A DNA stretch of 23,061 nt, taken from Deltaproteobacteria bacterium (GTDB lineage: Bacteria; Desulfobacterota; Desulfobacteria; Desulfobacterales; JAFDCJ01). The notes under the pieces are model-generated. The model searched no databases and was not told the origin of the DNA. It worked only from the letters and a program-made list of their open reading frames with translations. Each line of letters begins with the position of its first letter. Position 1 is the stretch's first letter. The translations under genes and the position numbers were made by a program. This document shows, in pieces, positions 16,209-23,061 of the stretch. The stretch spans positions 1 through 23,061 of the forward strand of contig JAJRVC010000025.1 of NCBI GenBank assembly GCA_024277475.1, read 5' to 3'.

Positions 16209-16322
16209 TCAAACAACATCCAGGTTCATTTCCAGTACCCGGTCGTTATCCCATACCCGGCTGTCGCAATCGGCATCGATATTCCGGCTGTATTGAGGAC
16301 AATTAACCCTATCCCATCCCAT
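16209..16322 (-). CDS. Small ORF (37 residues) overlapping the end of the phosphatase gene
   Basis: ATG at 16322 lies in the last codons of the PP2C phosphatase gene and overlaps its TAG by 14 bases in another frame. It reads MGWDRVNCPQYSRN to LEMNLDVV and stops at TGA. The sequence is hydrophilic and acidic (DADCD, WDND), which is protein-like. ATG-stop overlap suggests possible translational coupling. There is no recognised family, no independent ribosome binding site, and 37 open codons are easily random; it may be a remnant of a lost downstream gene. Confidence 0.25.
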   Translation of the reverse strand: MGWDRVNCPQYSRNIDADCDSRVWDNDRVLEMNLDVV

Positions 16323-17991
16323 CGATTTTTATAACCACCAGAGTGATATCATCCTCGAATCTCTGTCCCCGGCTAAATTGATTCAGTTCGCTGTATACGG
16401 CATTCAAAATATCGCTGGCTGCTGCCTGGGCATTTTTTCGAATGATATTACGAAAACGCTGTTTGCCGAACATTTCACCATCCCTGTTCACAGCTTCCCA
16501 AATGCCGTCGGTACCGATGGCAATGATCTGGCCATTGGTCAGACCGCGTCTGTTATTCTCCTCATAGTCAAAGGCTTCGTTCACTCCCAAGGCAACACCC
16601 CTGCCCTTTAGTTCTTCAAATTCGTCACGGGTGGGGTCATAAATAATAGCCGGGTCATGTCCGGCCCGGACCCAGTCGATGTAATCTTTTTCCGGATCGA
16701 TGGCCATATAAAACAGGGTCATAAATCTGCCGCTCTCAAGAACATCCCGGGTCAAATGAAGGTTCATGGCCGTAATAATTTCTGAAATGGTTCCAGGCTG
16801 CGAGGCACGCATCCGTAAAAACGCCCGGGCCGTGGTCATCAACAGGGCTGAATCAACCCCGTGACCGGAAATATCGCCGACCACAATGCTGAAAGGTCCC
16901 TTTTTGGAGTCCGGTCGCCAGATAAAATCAAAATAGTCGCCACCGATCTCATCACAGGAGACATTTTTACCGGCGATGTCAAGCCCTTGAACATTCGGTT
17001 TTCCCTGGGGCAGCAGGCTTTTCTGGACTTCACCGGCGAGCGCCAGCGCCTTTTTATGTTCAGTCATATCGGTCACAAAGGCCATGTTGCCGATGACATT
17101 GCCGCGATCATCCCTAAGGGTATTGCCATGAACCAGAATCGGAACAATGCGGCCGTCTTTGGCAACACTGCTCCCCTCAAATTCACGGTATTCCTGGCCA
17201 AGGATCGTATCCCTGTTTGTCAGCATGAACTGTTTGAACTCTTCGGTGGCCAGGTCAAGAGGAGTTTTACCAAGTAATTCTTCGCGAGAGTACCCCAGCA
17301 GTCTGCAATAGGCATCATTGACATCCACGATCTTCAAAGCTTCATCCATCAGGATAAATCCCTCGGCTGCGGTTTCCACGATCCGACGAAATTTTTCCTC
17401 GCTTTTACGTAACTCGTCCTCGACAACTTTGCGATCGGTGATGTCCACCAGGATGCCTTGATTATAGGTTTTATTTCCTTCCGCATCCCGCTCCACGGAT
17501 GTCTGGTCTTCAACCCAGCGCACGTCTCCGTTTTTGGTCAAAATACGATAGACCTGGGTATATTCTTCTACATCTTGTTCGGCATATTCTTGAATTTCAG
17601 CCCCCAGCCGCTCCATTTCATCGGGGTGTACGATATCTCTGAAATGGATCCGACCGCTCAAAAAATCTTTGGCGGTATAGCCCATCTGTCGAATATTATC
17701 GGAAACGTAAACCAGCGTGGATTTTCCATCCGCCTTCCTTCGGAAAAGGATTGCCGGGCTTTTGTCAATGATCACCTCCGCCATGCGCAGGGCATTTTCG
17801 GCAAGTTCCTTGTCGCAGCATTGTTGTTCAAGTTCTTTGATGCGCTGCTCAAAGCTTTTTTGCAGATTAGTATAGGATTTTTCAAAATCCGCTAAACGGT
17901 TCTGAAGGTCATCGGCTTTTGCAGCTTGCCGCCGGAGCGTGTTTAATTCTTCAACAAGCTCATCCCTTGATTTTTCCATATCTGATTTCAT
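16309..17991 (-). CDS. PAS-PAS-PP2C (RsbU/SpoIIE-like) serine phosphatase
   Basis: 560 residues. Residues 1-70 are a charged coiled coil. PAS domain 1 (about 75-190) ends in an IDITDRK-type linker and PAS domain 2 (about 198-312) in TDMTEHKK. The PP2C/SpoIIE domain (about 315-558) has metal-binding aspartates D352 (GGDYFDF), D373 (GDISGHG), D495 (GTDGIWEA) and D547/D548 (FEDDITLVV). Such proteins dephosphorylate anti-sigma-factor antagonists (STAS proteins) in partner-switching pathways, with PAS domains sensing a ligand or redox state. There are no membrane segments, so cytoplasmic. No STAS or RsbW-type kinase gene is in the window. An in-frame upstream start (18072) runs into the repeat at 18032; ATG at 17991 has GGGGAAGG 5 bases upstream. 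Confidence 0.92.
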   Translation of the reverse strand: MKSDMEKSRDELVEELNTLRRQAAKADDLQNRLADFEKSYTNLQKSFEQRIKELEQQCCDKELAENALRMAEVIIDKSPAILFRRKADGKSTLVYVSDNIRQMGYTAKDFLSGRIHFRDIVHPDEMERLGAEIQEYAEQDVEEYTQVYRILTKNGDVRWVEDQTSVERDAEGNKTYNQGILVDITDRKVVEDELRKSEEKFRRIVETAAEGFILMDEALKIVDVNDAYCRLLGYSREELLGKTPLDLATEEFKQFMLTNRDTILGQEYREFEGSSVAKDGRIVPILVHGNTLRDDRGNVIGNMAFVTDMTEHKKALALAGEVQKSLLPQGKPNVQGLDIAGKNVSCDEIGGDYFDFIWRPDSKKGPFSIVVGDISGHGVDSALLMTTARAFLRMRASQPGTISEIITAMNLHLTRDVLESGRFMTLFYMAIDPEKDYIDWVRAGHDPAIIYDPTRDEFEELKGRGVALGVNEAFDYEENNRRGLTNGQIIAIGTDGIWEAVNRDGEMFGKQRFRNIIRKNAQAAASDILNAVYSELNQFSRGQRFEDDITLVVIKIDGMG

Positions 17992-18031
17992 ACTGACCTT
18001 CCCCCAACCCGGATAAACCGAAAATATATAA

Positions 18032-18065
18032 AAAGACAGAGTGAAGCGTTTCCATCCTTCGTCAT
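18032..18065 (-). repeat. GACAGAG...CGTCAT spacer repeat, copy 2
   Basis: 31 of 34 bases match 5251-5284. On the - strand it follows directly after the E3 gene stop: the TGA at 18069-18071 is part of an AAATGACGGATGACGAAGG motif. The threonine-synthase-like gene ends in the similar AAATGACGAATTTCGAAGG (3857-3875), 16 of 19 identical. The motif therefore coincides with stop codons twice. Confidence 0.6.
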
Positions 18066-18068
18066 CCG

Positions 18069-19487
18069 TCATTTGTTCATTATGTGTGTGGCGCTTCCGA
18101 GAAAAATCTCAGCTGCCTCCCCTTCAGTCTCGGACAGTGTTGGATGCGGATGAATGCTCAAGGCCATATCTTCCGCCAGAGCCCCCATTTCAATAGCCAG
18201 CACGCCTTCCGAAATCAGCCCTTCCGTATCACGGCCGGTGATGCCTACCCCGAGGATGCGCCCGCTTTCCGGATCTACGATGATTTTAGTCAATCCTTGC
18301 GGTACTCCCATGGTGGCCGCCCTACCTGAGAATTTCCACGGAAATCGCTGGACTTTAACCGTCCTGTTTTCCCGGCGGGCCTCTTCTTCCGTTAGACCGC
18401 ACCAGGCGATCTGAGGGTCGGTATAAACGATGGCCGGCATGGCCCGGACATCAAACGCCGAAGTTTGTCCCGCAATGACTTCAGCAGCCACCTTGCCTTC
18501 CCGGCTGGCTTTATGAGCCAGCATCATGCCGCCGGCCACATCACCGACAGCAAAAATCCGTTCATCGGCCGTACGCTGCCGGTCATCTATCATTACAAAC
18601 CCTTTCCCATCGAGTTCAACCTTTGTGTTTACCAGGCCAATATCCCGGGAATTCGGTTTGCGACCGATGGCAACCAGTACCCGGTCATAGGTTTGCTGAG
18701 GCGTATCTGTGTCGCCTTCCAATGTCACAGCGACCCCGTTTTCATTTTCTTCCATCGAAACAACCTTCGTTTTGAGGTTGATGCTTTCAAATGTTTTTTT
18801 TAATCTGCGGTACAGGGGTCCAACAAGATCCTGGTCAACACCCGCCAGCAATCTATCTTCAAGCTCCACCAGGCTGATCCGGCTTCCCAGAGCCGCATAG
18901 ACCGTTCCCAATTCAAGCCCCACATATCCGCCTCCGAGAATAAGGAGTTTCCCGGGTACATCCGCCAGGGCCAGGGCGCCGGTGGAACTCATGATTCGAC
19001 CGCCGGTTTTGAAGGCGGTATTCGGAAACGGAACGGGTTGGGAGCCTGTGGCAAGTATGGCATACCGGAATTTGATGTGGCTGACATCGCAACCATGAAC
19101 GCGAACCGTTTCGGAGCTCTCAAACTCCACCCGTCCTTTTAACAGCTGAACCCCCCGACGGTTGTTCAAACTGACCAGGCCGTTGGCCATTTGGTCGATG
19201 ACTTTACCCTTCCATGTCCTGAGAGCCTCCAGATCGATTCTGGGTTCGCCGAACGAGATCCCCATATATTCCGCCCTGGCTGCATCGTAAATCAGTTCTG
19301 TGAGATAAAGCAAAGTTTTGGAGGGAATACATCCCTTATAAAGACACACACCGCCGGGCCGCGCTCCGGGATCGACCATGGCCACATCCAGGCCCAGATC
19401 CGCCGCTCTGAATGCGGCCGCATATCCGCCCGGCCCGCTTCCGATCACCAGAACCTCGACTTCCTGTGTCAATTCTCCCATAACCAT
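18069..19487 (-). CDS. lpdA: Dihydrolipoyl dehydrogenase (E3)
   Basis: 472 residues, usual E3 length. The FAD motif GSGPGGYAAA (17-26), redox disulfide C48/C53 in GGVCLYKGCIPSK, NAD-binding GGGYVG (185-190), second FAD motif VGDVAGG and the catalytic pair H448/E453 (HPHPTLSETEGE) are all present. It reoxidises the dihydrolipoyl group of E2 with NAD+. ATG 19487 has GGAGG 7 bases upstream. It is separated from E2 by 294 bp holding two inverted repeats (19530-19730), unlike the tight spacing of the rest of the cluster, so E3 may have its own transcript or be processed. Confidence 0.96.
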   Translation of the reverse strand: MVMGELTQEVEVLVIGSGPGGYAAAFRAADLGLDVAMVDPGARPGGVCLYKGCIPSKTLLYLTELIYDAARAEYMGISFGEPRIDLEALRTWKGKVIDQMANGLVSLNNRRGVQLLKGRVEFESSETVRVHGCDVSHIKFRYAILATGSQPVPFPNTAFKTGGRIMSSTGALALADVPGKLLILGGGYVGLELGTVYAALGSRISLVELEDRLLAGVDQDLVGPLYRRLKKTFESINLKTKVVSMEENENGVAVTLEGDTDTPQQTYDRVLVAIGRKPNSRDIGLVNTKVELDGKGFVMIDDRQRTADERIFAVGDVAGGMMLAHKASREGKVAAEVIAGQTSAFDVRAMPAIVYTDPQIAWCGLTEEEARRENRTVKVQRFPWKFSGRAATMGVPQGLTKIIVDPESGRILGVGITGRDTEGLISEGVLAIEMGALAEDMALSIHPHPTLSETEGEAAEIFLGSATHIMNK

Positions 19488-19529
19488 AGAAAAACCTCCG
19501 GTTCTTTGAATGTTTTTCGCATATTACCC

Positions 19530-19611
19530 AATCAGCGACCCCCAGCAGAGCTGGGGGTATGAGGATGATCCCTGGAAGGGGCCGGGCCACCTCTGCTGGG
19601 GATCGCTGATT
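19530..19611. repeat. Inverted repeat I in the E2-E3 spacer
   Basis: The 21-base arms AATCAGCGACCCCCAGCAGAG (19530-19550, given here as motif with one mismatch in the partner) and 19591-19611 match at 20 of 21 positions and enclose 40 bases. A smaller palindrome, CCCAGCAGAGCTGGG (19541-19555), overlaps the left arm. It would form a strong stem in RNA, lying between E2 and E3 genes on the - strand transcript; it may act as an attenuator or mRNA-stability structure, or be an extragenic palindromic element. Confidence 0.65.
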
Positions 19612-19615
19612 TATA

Positions 19616-19730
19616 TCAATTCATAAGCCGCCGGCAGCGATCAGATTCGCACCCGTCAAACATGCCCTCGCGGTAACGGTAGAACCTTTTAAATTCTCAT
19701 CCCGACAGGTCGGGGTGGCTTATGAATTGA
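19616..19730. repeat. Inverted repeat II in the E2-E3 spacer
   Basis: Perfect 14-base arms TCAATTCATAAGCC (19616-19629) and GGCTTATGAATTGA (19717-19730) enclose 87 bases, including the hairpin CCCGACAGGTCGGG (19701-19714). The element is 4 bases from inverted repeat I. The spacer then ends with a GAACC/TTGAACC low-complexity run at 19741-19779 just before the E2 stop. No coding potential is seen. Confidence 0.65.
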
Positions 19731-19740
19731 GTTAGTGTCC

Positions 19741-19779
19741 TTTCAACCCGGAACCGTGAACGTTGAACCGCTTAACCTG
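19741..19779. repeat. Short-period spacer repeat (GAACC-type)
   Basis: TTCAACCCGGAACCGTGAAC followed by GTTGAACCGCTTAACC forms units of AACC about 7-9 bases apart, directly next to the E2 stop codon. Similar in style to 2172-2199. Confidence 0.4.
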
Positions 19780-19781
19780 GA

Positions 19782-21062
19782 TTAAACCATACTCATCAAC
19801 AGCTCATCCGGGTCCTCAAGTGCATCCATGATGACCCGCAGGAACTTGATTGCATCAGCCCCATCCAGCACCCGGTGGTCTATGCAAAGGACTATCGGCA
19901 TCATCAGCCTTGGTACGATCTGAAAATCGCCTTTACTCTTATCCCTGACAACCGGTTGCATGCGCGCCTGTCCCATCCCCAGTATGGCGACCTCGGGGTG
20001 ATTGATTATCGGTGCAAAAAATCCGCCACCCATGGCCCCGGCGTTGGTAATTGTAAACGTGCCGCCCTGCATTTCCGCCGGCGTCGTTTTACGGGCACGG
20101 GTCCTTTGAACCAGATCATTTAGCTCAACGGAAAGTTCCCTGATGCTCTTGCGGTCCACATCCCGCACCACGGGAACAATCAGGCCCCTGTCCGTACTAA
20201 CCGCTACTCCGATATTAAAATAGTGCTTGATGATGATCTCTGCGTTGGCCATATCCAGGGTCGCATTAAAATCAGGATAGGTTTTCAGGGCAGTGGCAAT
20301 TGCTTTTAAAGCGAATACCGTCAGGGTCAACTTGCCGCCGGTTGATTCAATTTCTGTTTTGTGTTTTTGCCGGAAGGCCTCCAGTTTGGTGATATCGACC
20401 ACATCCTGACTGTTGACATGCGGTATCAGGGACCAGGCCAGGGTCATCTGTTTGCCGGTGGCTCGGCGGATTGAACGAAACGGGATGCGCTCCACCGATC
20501 CCCATCGGGTGAAATCAGGTAACGGAGGTACTGAAACCGGCAAAGGCTGAACCCCATCGGTTCCAGGCGGAGATGCCGCCGGGATTTCCCGGGCCGCCGG
20601 GTCGTCCCGGGCAAAACCACGAACGTCCCCGGCTGTCACCAAACCTGCCGGCCCGGTGGGCGTGACCCGATGAAGATCAACCCCTAATTCGCGTGCCAGG
20701 CGCCGGGTTGCCGGTGACGCCGGGACCGGTCCATCTTCATGGGCCGGCAGCACCGAGGTGGCGATTGCGGCCGGGACAGTCGCCTTTTCCATCGGTTTTT
20801 CTTCTTTAACCGCTTCAGTGTCCTGCCCATTTGAAAAAGTCATCATCACATCGCCGACGTTAACAATATCTCCCGGTTGGACAAATATTTCCTGGATGTG
20901 GCCGGTATAGGGAGACGGAATTTCTACTGCGGCTTTATCCGTTTCGACTTCTAAAATTACATCTCCCTCTTTTACTTCCTGTCCGGCCTCGACCGGTACG
21001 GCAAGCACTTCGCCTTCATGGATGCCCTCTCCCAGATCCGGCAGCTTAAACGATCTGACCAT
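19782..21062 (-). CDS. pdhC: Dihydrolipoamide acyltransferase (E2)
   Basis: 426 residues with the standard E2 order. One lipoyl domain (1-78) has K43 in EVETDKAAVEI. A linker rich in Pro, Ala and Glu (80-112) leads to the peripheral subunit-binding domain (113-150; ASPATRRLARELGVDL...TGPAGLVTAGDV). The catalytic domain (about 190-426) has the CAT-type H396 and D400 in CIDHRVLDGADA. E2 transfers the acyl group from lipoyl to CoA. It is 13 bp after E1beta with a G-rich ribosome binding site (GGGGGGG), so co-translated. Acyl specificity (pyruvate or branched-chain) is not proven by sequence; E1 resembles pyruvate types. Confidence 0.93.
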   Translation of the reverse strand: MVRSFKLPDLGEGIHEGEVLAVPVEAGQEVKEGDVILEVETDKAAVEIPSPYTGHIQEIFVQPGDIVNVGDVMMTFSNGQDTEAVKEEKPMEKATVPAAIATSVLPAHEDGPVPASPATRRLARELGVDLHRVTPTGPAGLVTAGDVRGFARDDPAAREIPAASPPGTDGVQPLPVSVPPLPDFTRWGSVERIPFRSIRRATGKQMTLAWSLIPHVNSQDVVDITKLEAFRQKHKTEIESTGGKLTLTVFALKAIATALKTYPDFNATLDMANAEIIIKHYFNIGVAVSTDRGLIVPVVRDVDRKSIRELSVELNDLVQRTRARKTTPAEMQGGTFTITNAGAMGGGFFAPIINHPEVAILGMGQARMQPVVRDKSKGDFQIVPRLMMPIVLCIDHRVLDGADAIKFLRVIMDALEDPDELLMSMV

Positions 21063-21075
21063 AGTCCCCCCCCTT

Positions 21076-22053
21076 TCATATTAGCGCTTTTCTTGCCGCG
21101 CGAATAATACGCTGTGCATTCGGCAAATAGGCCTTCTCCCGACTGAATGCAGGTATAATGATGTCATATCCGGCCACGCGTTCTATGGGAACTTCAAGAT
21201 AATAAAACCCCTTTTCCATTAAACGACTGACGATCTCAGCGCCGGGGCCAAAGCTGCGGGGTGCTTCGTGAATAACCACAGCCCGGCCGGTTTTCAGTAC
21301 GGATTGAACAAAGATTTCGTCATCCAGCGGTGAGACGGTCAGCAAATCAATGACTTCGGCTTCCACACCGTCTTTCTCTTTGAGTCCGGCAGCCGCCTCC
21401 AATGTCGGACGTATCATGGCGCCATAAGAAATCAGGGTCAGGTCATTACCCTCCCGCGCGATCCGGGGCTTACCGATAGGTAAGGTTTCCTCTTCTTCGG
21501 GCACTTCCTCGCGAAAAGCCCGGTAGAGCGCTTTGGATTCATAAAAAATCACCGGATCAGGATCCCGTATGGCACTGACCAGCAAAGCCCGGGCATTGCG
21601 GGGTCCTGAAGGAATCACCATTTTAATTCCGGGCATATGGGCCCAGAACGTCTCGCGGCTCTCCGAGTGATGCTCTAAAGCCCTGACACCGCCACCGTAC
21701 GGTGTTCGCAACACCATGGGTACATGATACCGACCCCGTGAGCGTAAACGCAGCCGGGCAGCGTGATTTTCGATCTGATGAAAATTCTGATAGCTGAACC
21801 CGGAAAATTGTATTTCACAGACCGGCTTGAGCCCATAAACCGCCATCCCAATGGACATGCCAACAATACCGGATTCCGCCAAAGGAGTATCCATCACCCG
21901 GTCTTGTCCGAATTGATTAATGAGGCCGTCGGTTACCCGAAAAACGCCGCCATCCACTCCCACATCTTGACCCAGCACAATTACACTGTCATCTTTTTCC
22001 ATTTCCTGCCGCAAGGCCAGGTTGAGGGCCTGAACCATCGTCATCTTAGCCAT
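21076..22053 (-). CDS. pdhB: Pyruvate/2-oxoacid dehydrogenase E1 component, beta subunit
   Basis: 325 residues, typical E1beta. Strong likeness to Gram-positive PdhB: MTMVQALNLALRQEM, GQDVGVDGGVFRVTDGL, DTPLAESGIVGMSIGMA, PEIQFSGF-type, YGGGVRALEHHSES, and EVPEEEETLPIGK. With E1alpha it forms the thiamine-diphosphate heterotetramer that decarboxylates the 2-oxoacid. Its ATG overlaps the E1alpha stop by 8 bases (ATGGCTAA), a sign of translational coupling. Branched-chain oxoacid dehydrogenase cannot be fully excluded. Confidence 0.95.
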   Translation of the reverse strand: MAKMTMVQALNLALRQEMEKDDSVIVLGQDVGVDGGVFRVTDGLINQFGQDRVMDTPLAESGIVGMSIGMAVYGLKPVCEIQFSGFSYQNFHQIENHAARLRLRSRGRYHVPMVLRTPYGGGVRALEHHSESRETFWAHMPGIKMVIPSGPRNARALLVSAIRDPDPVIFYESKALYRAFREEVPEEEETLPIGKPRIAREGNDLTLISYGAMIRPTLEAAAGLKEKDGVEAEVIDLLTVSPLDDEIFVQSVLKTGRAVVIHEAPRSFGPGAEIVSRLMEKGFYYLEVPIERVAGYDIIIPAFSREKAYLPNAQRIIRAARKALI

Positions 22054-23061
22054 GATCCCCCTCCTCTGTTATCTCGGCGATCTCACCGGCAAACGTTTCT
22101 TTTTGCTCCTTCAGGTAGGGGGGCATTTGGGCATAAGCGTGGTCGAACATGTCCAGCGGATTGCCGAACGATTTCATTTGTTCTTCGGCTCGATCCACTG
22201 CGGCCTGAATTTCTTCCAGTACTTCGGATTCGATGCTCGCAATTTTATCTTTCGATAGAAGCCCTTTTTCTACCAGGTATTTTTGATAACGCACAATAGG
22301 ATCGCGTTTGCGCCACTTCTCAACCTCTCTTTCACTGCGATACCGTTTGGGGTCATCTGCCGTAGTATGCACCGCCATACGGTAGGTAACGCATTCGATC
22401 AGGGTGGGACCCTGACCGGCGCGTGCCCGCTCGACGGCTTCCGCCGCCGCCGCGTAGACGGCCAGGATATCGTTGCCATCCACCTGGATACCCGGCATAC
22501 CAAAAGCCAGGGCTTTTTGGGCTAGAGTTTTAGAATGGGTCTGTTTGGCAACGGGAAGCGAAATGGCCCAATGGTTGTTCTGGCACACGAAAATCACCGG
22601 AGCCTGAAACACGCCGGCAAAATTAAGGCCTTCATAAAAATCTCCCTCGGATGTAGCGCCGTCTCCAAAAAAAGTCATCGCCACATCGTCGGTTTGCCTG
22701 TATCTAGCCGCCCACCCCAGGCCGACGGCATGCAACATCTGGGAACCCACCGGGACCGATATGGGCAGATTATTCAGGTCTTGCGGAATTTCTGCGCCTT
22801 CGCTATAGCCGTTGTTGTATATAATAACGCTTTCAAGCGATCGACCCCGCCAGATTTCGGCCGCGGTCTCACGGAACGCCGGAACCATCCAATCCGAGGG
22901 CCGCAATAGCGCGACGGCTCCCAGCTGGGCGGCCTCCTGGCCGCTTATGGGCGGAAACGTTCCGATCCTTCCCTGTCTTTGAAGGTTCAGCAAGCGTTCA
23001 TAGAATTTTCGGCCCAATAGCATGCCCCGATAGAGCTTGAGGAGGAGTTCTTCCGCAATAT
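22046..23061 (-). CDS. pdhA: Pyruvate/2-oxoacid dehydrogenase E1 component, alpha subunit (5' end outside window)
   Basis: The frame is open to the window edge: IAEELLLKLYRG lies before the internal Met at 23023, matching the usual E1alpha N-terminal helix, so the true start is beyond 23061 and the gene is cut. At least 338 residues are visible. The thiamine-diphosphate motif GDGATSEGDFYEGLNFAGVF and QNNHWAIS follow, then TADDPKRYRSEREVEKW, the phosphorylation-loop region of the family. Similarity is to Bacillus-type PdhA rather than the fused homodimeric AceE. It is the first gene of the E1alpha-E1beta-E2-E3 cluster as read on the - strand. Confidence 0.95.
   Translation of the reverse strand, partial: IAEELLLKLYRGMLLGRKFYERLLNLQRQGRIGTFPPISGQEAAQLGAVALLRPSDWMVPAFRETAAEIWRGRSLESVIIYNNGYSEGAEIPQDLNNLPISVPVGSQMLHAVGLGWAARYRQTDDVAMTFFGDGATSEGDFYEGLNFAGVFQAPVIFVCQNNHWAISLPVAKQTHSKTLAQKALAFGMPGIQVDGNDILAVYAAAAEAVERARAGQGPTLIECVTYRMAVHTTADDPKRYRSEREVEKWRKRDPIVRYQKYLVEKGLLSKDKIASIESEVLEEIQAAVDRAEEQMKSFGNPLDMFDHAYAQMPPYLKEQKETFAGEIAEITEEGDHG

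Noticed and set aside
16861..17277. Long + strand ORF inside the phosphatase gene
   Set aside because: It is antisense to a gene with intact catalytic motifs, and no ribosome binding site or family is seen.
17992..18072. Upstream extension of the phosphatase to 18072
   Set aside because: It would run through a dispersed repeat; ATG 17991 has a good ribosome binding site.
21763..22299. 178-residue + strand ORF across the E1alpha/E1beta junction
   Set aside because: Antisense shadow of two well-conserved genes; composition does not look like a real protein.

Overview
The window reads as chromosomal DNA from a bacterium of moderate GC content. The gene families resemble those of anaerobic Desulfobacterota-type (former Deltaproteobacteria) genomes, and the spacers carry many short repeats. 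This assignment is an inference from gene content; the window has no rRNA, tRNA or other phylogenetic marker. I found no phage genes, no transposase, no CRISPR array and no RNA gene.

Layout, left to right. (1) 173-2047 (+) encodes a secreted multidomain protein: signal peptide, lamin-tail-like domain, Fn3-like domain, C39/papain-like cysteine-peptidase fold and C-terminal DxDxDG calcium-type repeats. (2) 2208-5151 (-) holds two neighbouring fold-type-II PLP enzymes, one TrpB/cysteine-synthase-like and one threonine-synthase-like. (3) 5465-11177 (+) is a BMP-family (basic membrane protein, nucleoside-type) ABC transporter: substrate-binding protein, double ATPase and two permeases, followed by xanthine-guanine phosphoribosyltransferase (gpt). 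It looks like a purine uptake and salvage unit. The binding-protein gene carries an in-frame TAA at codon 81. (4) 11377-15821 (-) is a collinear series of catabolic-looking enzymes: M24 metallopeptidase, D-2-hydroxyacid dehydrogenase, nitrilase and a BKACE-type beta-keto acid cleavage enzyme. (5) 16309-17991 (-) encodes a PAS-PAS-PP2C (RsbU-like) phosphatase. (6) 18069-23061 (-) encodes the pyruvate/2-oxoacid dehydrogenase complex in the order E1alpha (cut by the window end), E1beta, E2, E3.

How the genes fit together: the transporter and Gpt would import purines and convert the bases to nucleotides. The PLP, M24, dehydrogenase, nitrilase and BKACE enzymes act on amino acids, peptides, nitriles and keto acids, whose carbon would reach acyl-CoA, the product type of the dehydrogenase complex. 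The metabolic link between these blocks is inferred only from proximity.

The spacers are the most unusual part. Nearly every one longer than about 70 bp contains either a short-period repeated motif or an inverted repeat. Examples are a nested inverted-repeat element at 9422-9660 inside the transporter operon, two adjacent inverted repeats at 19530-19730 inside the dehydrogenase operon, and repeat copies shared between distant spacers. No clearly new defence or biosynthetic system is visible. The best leads are the interrupted binding protein, the lamin-tail/C39 secreted protein, the spacer elements and the uncharacterised catabolic enzyme series.
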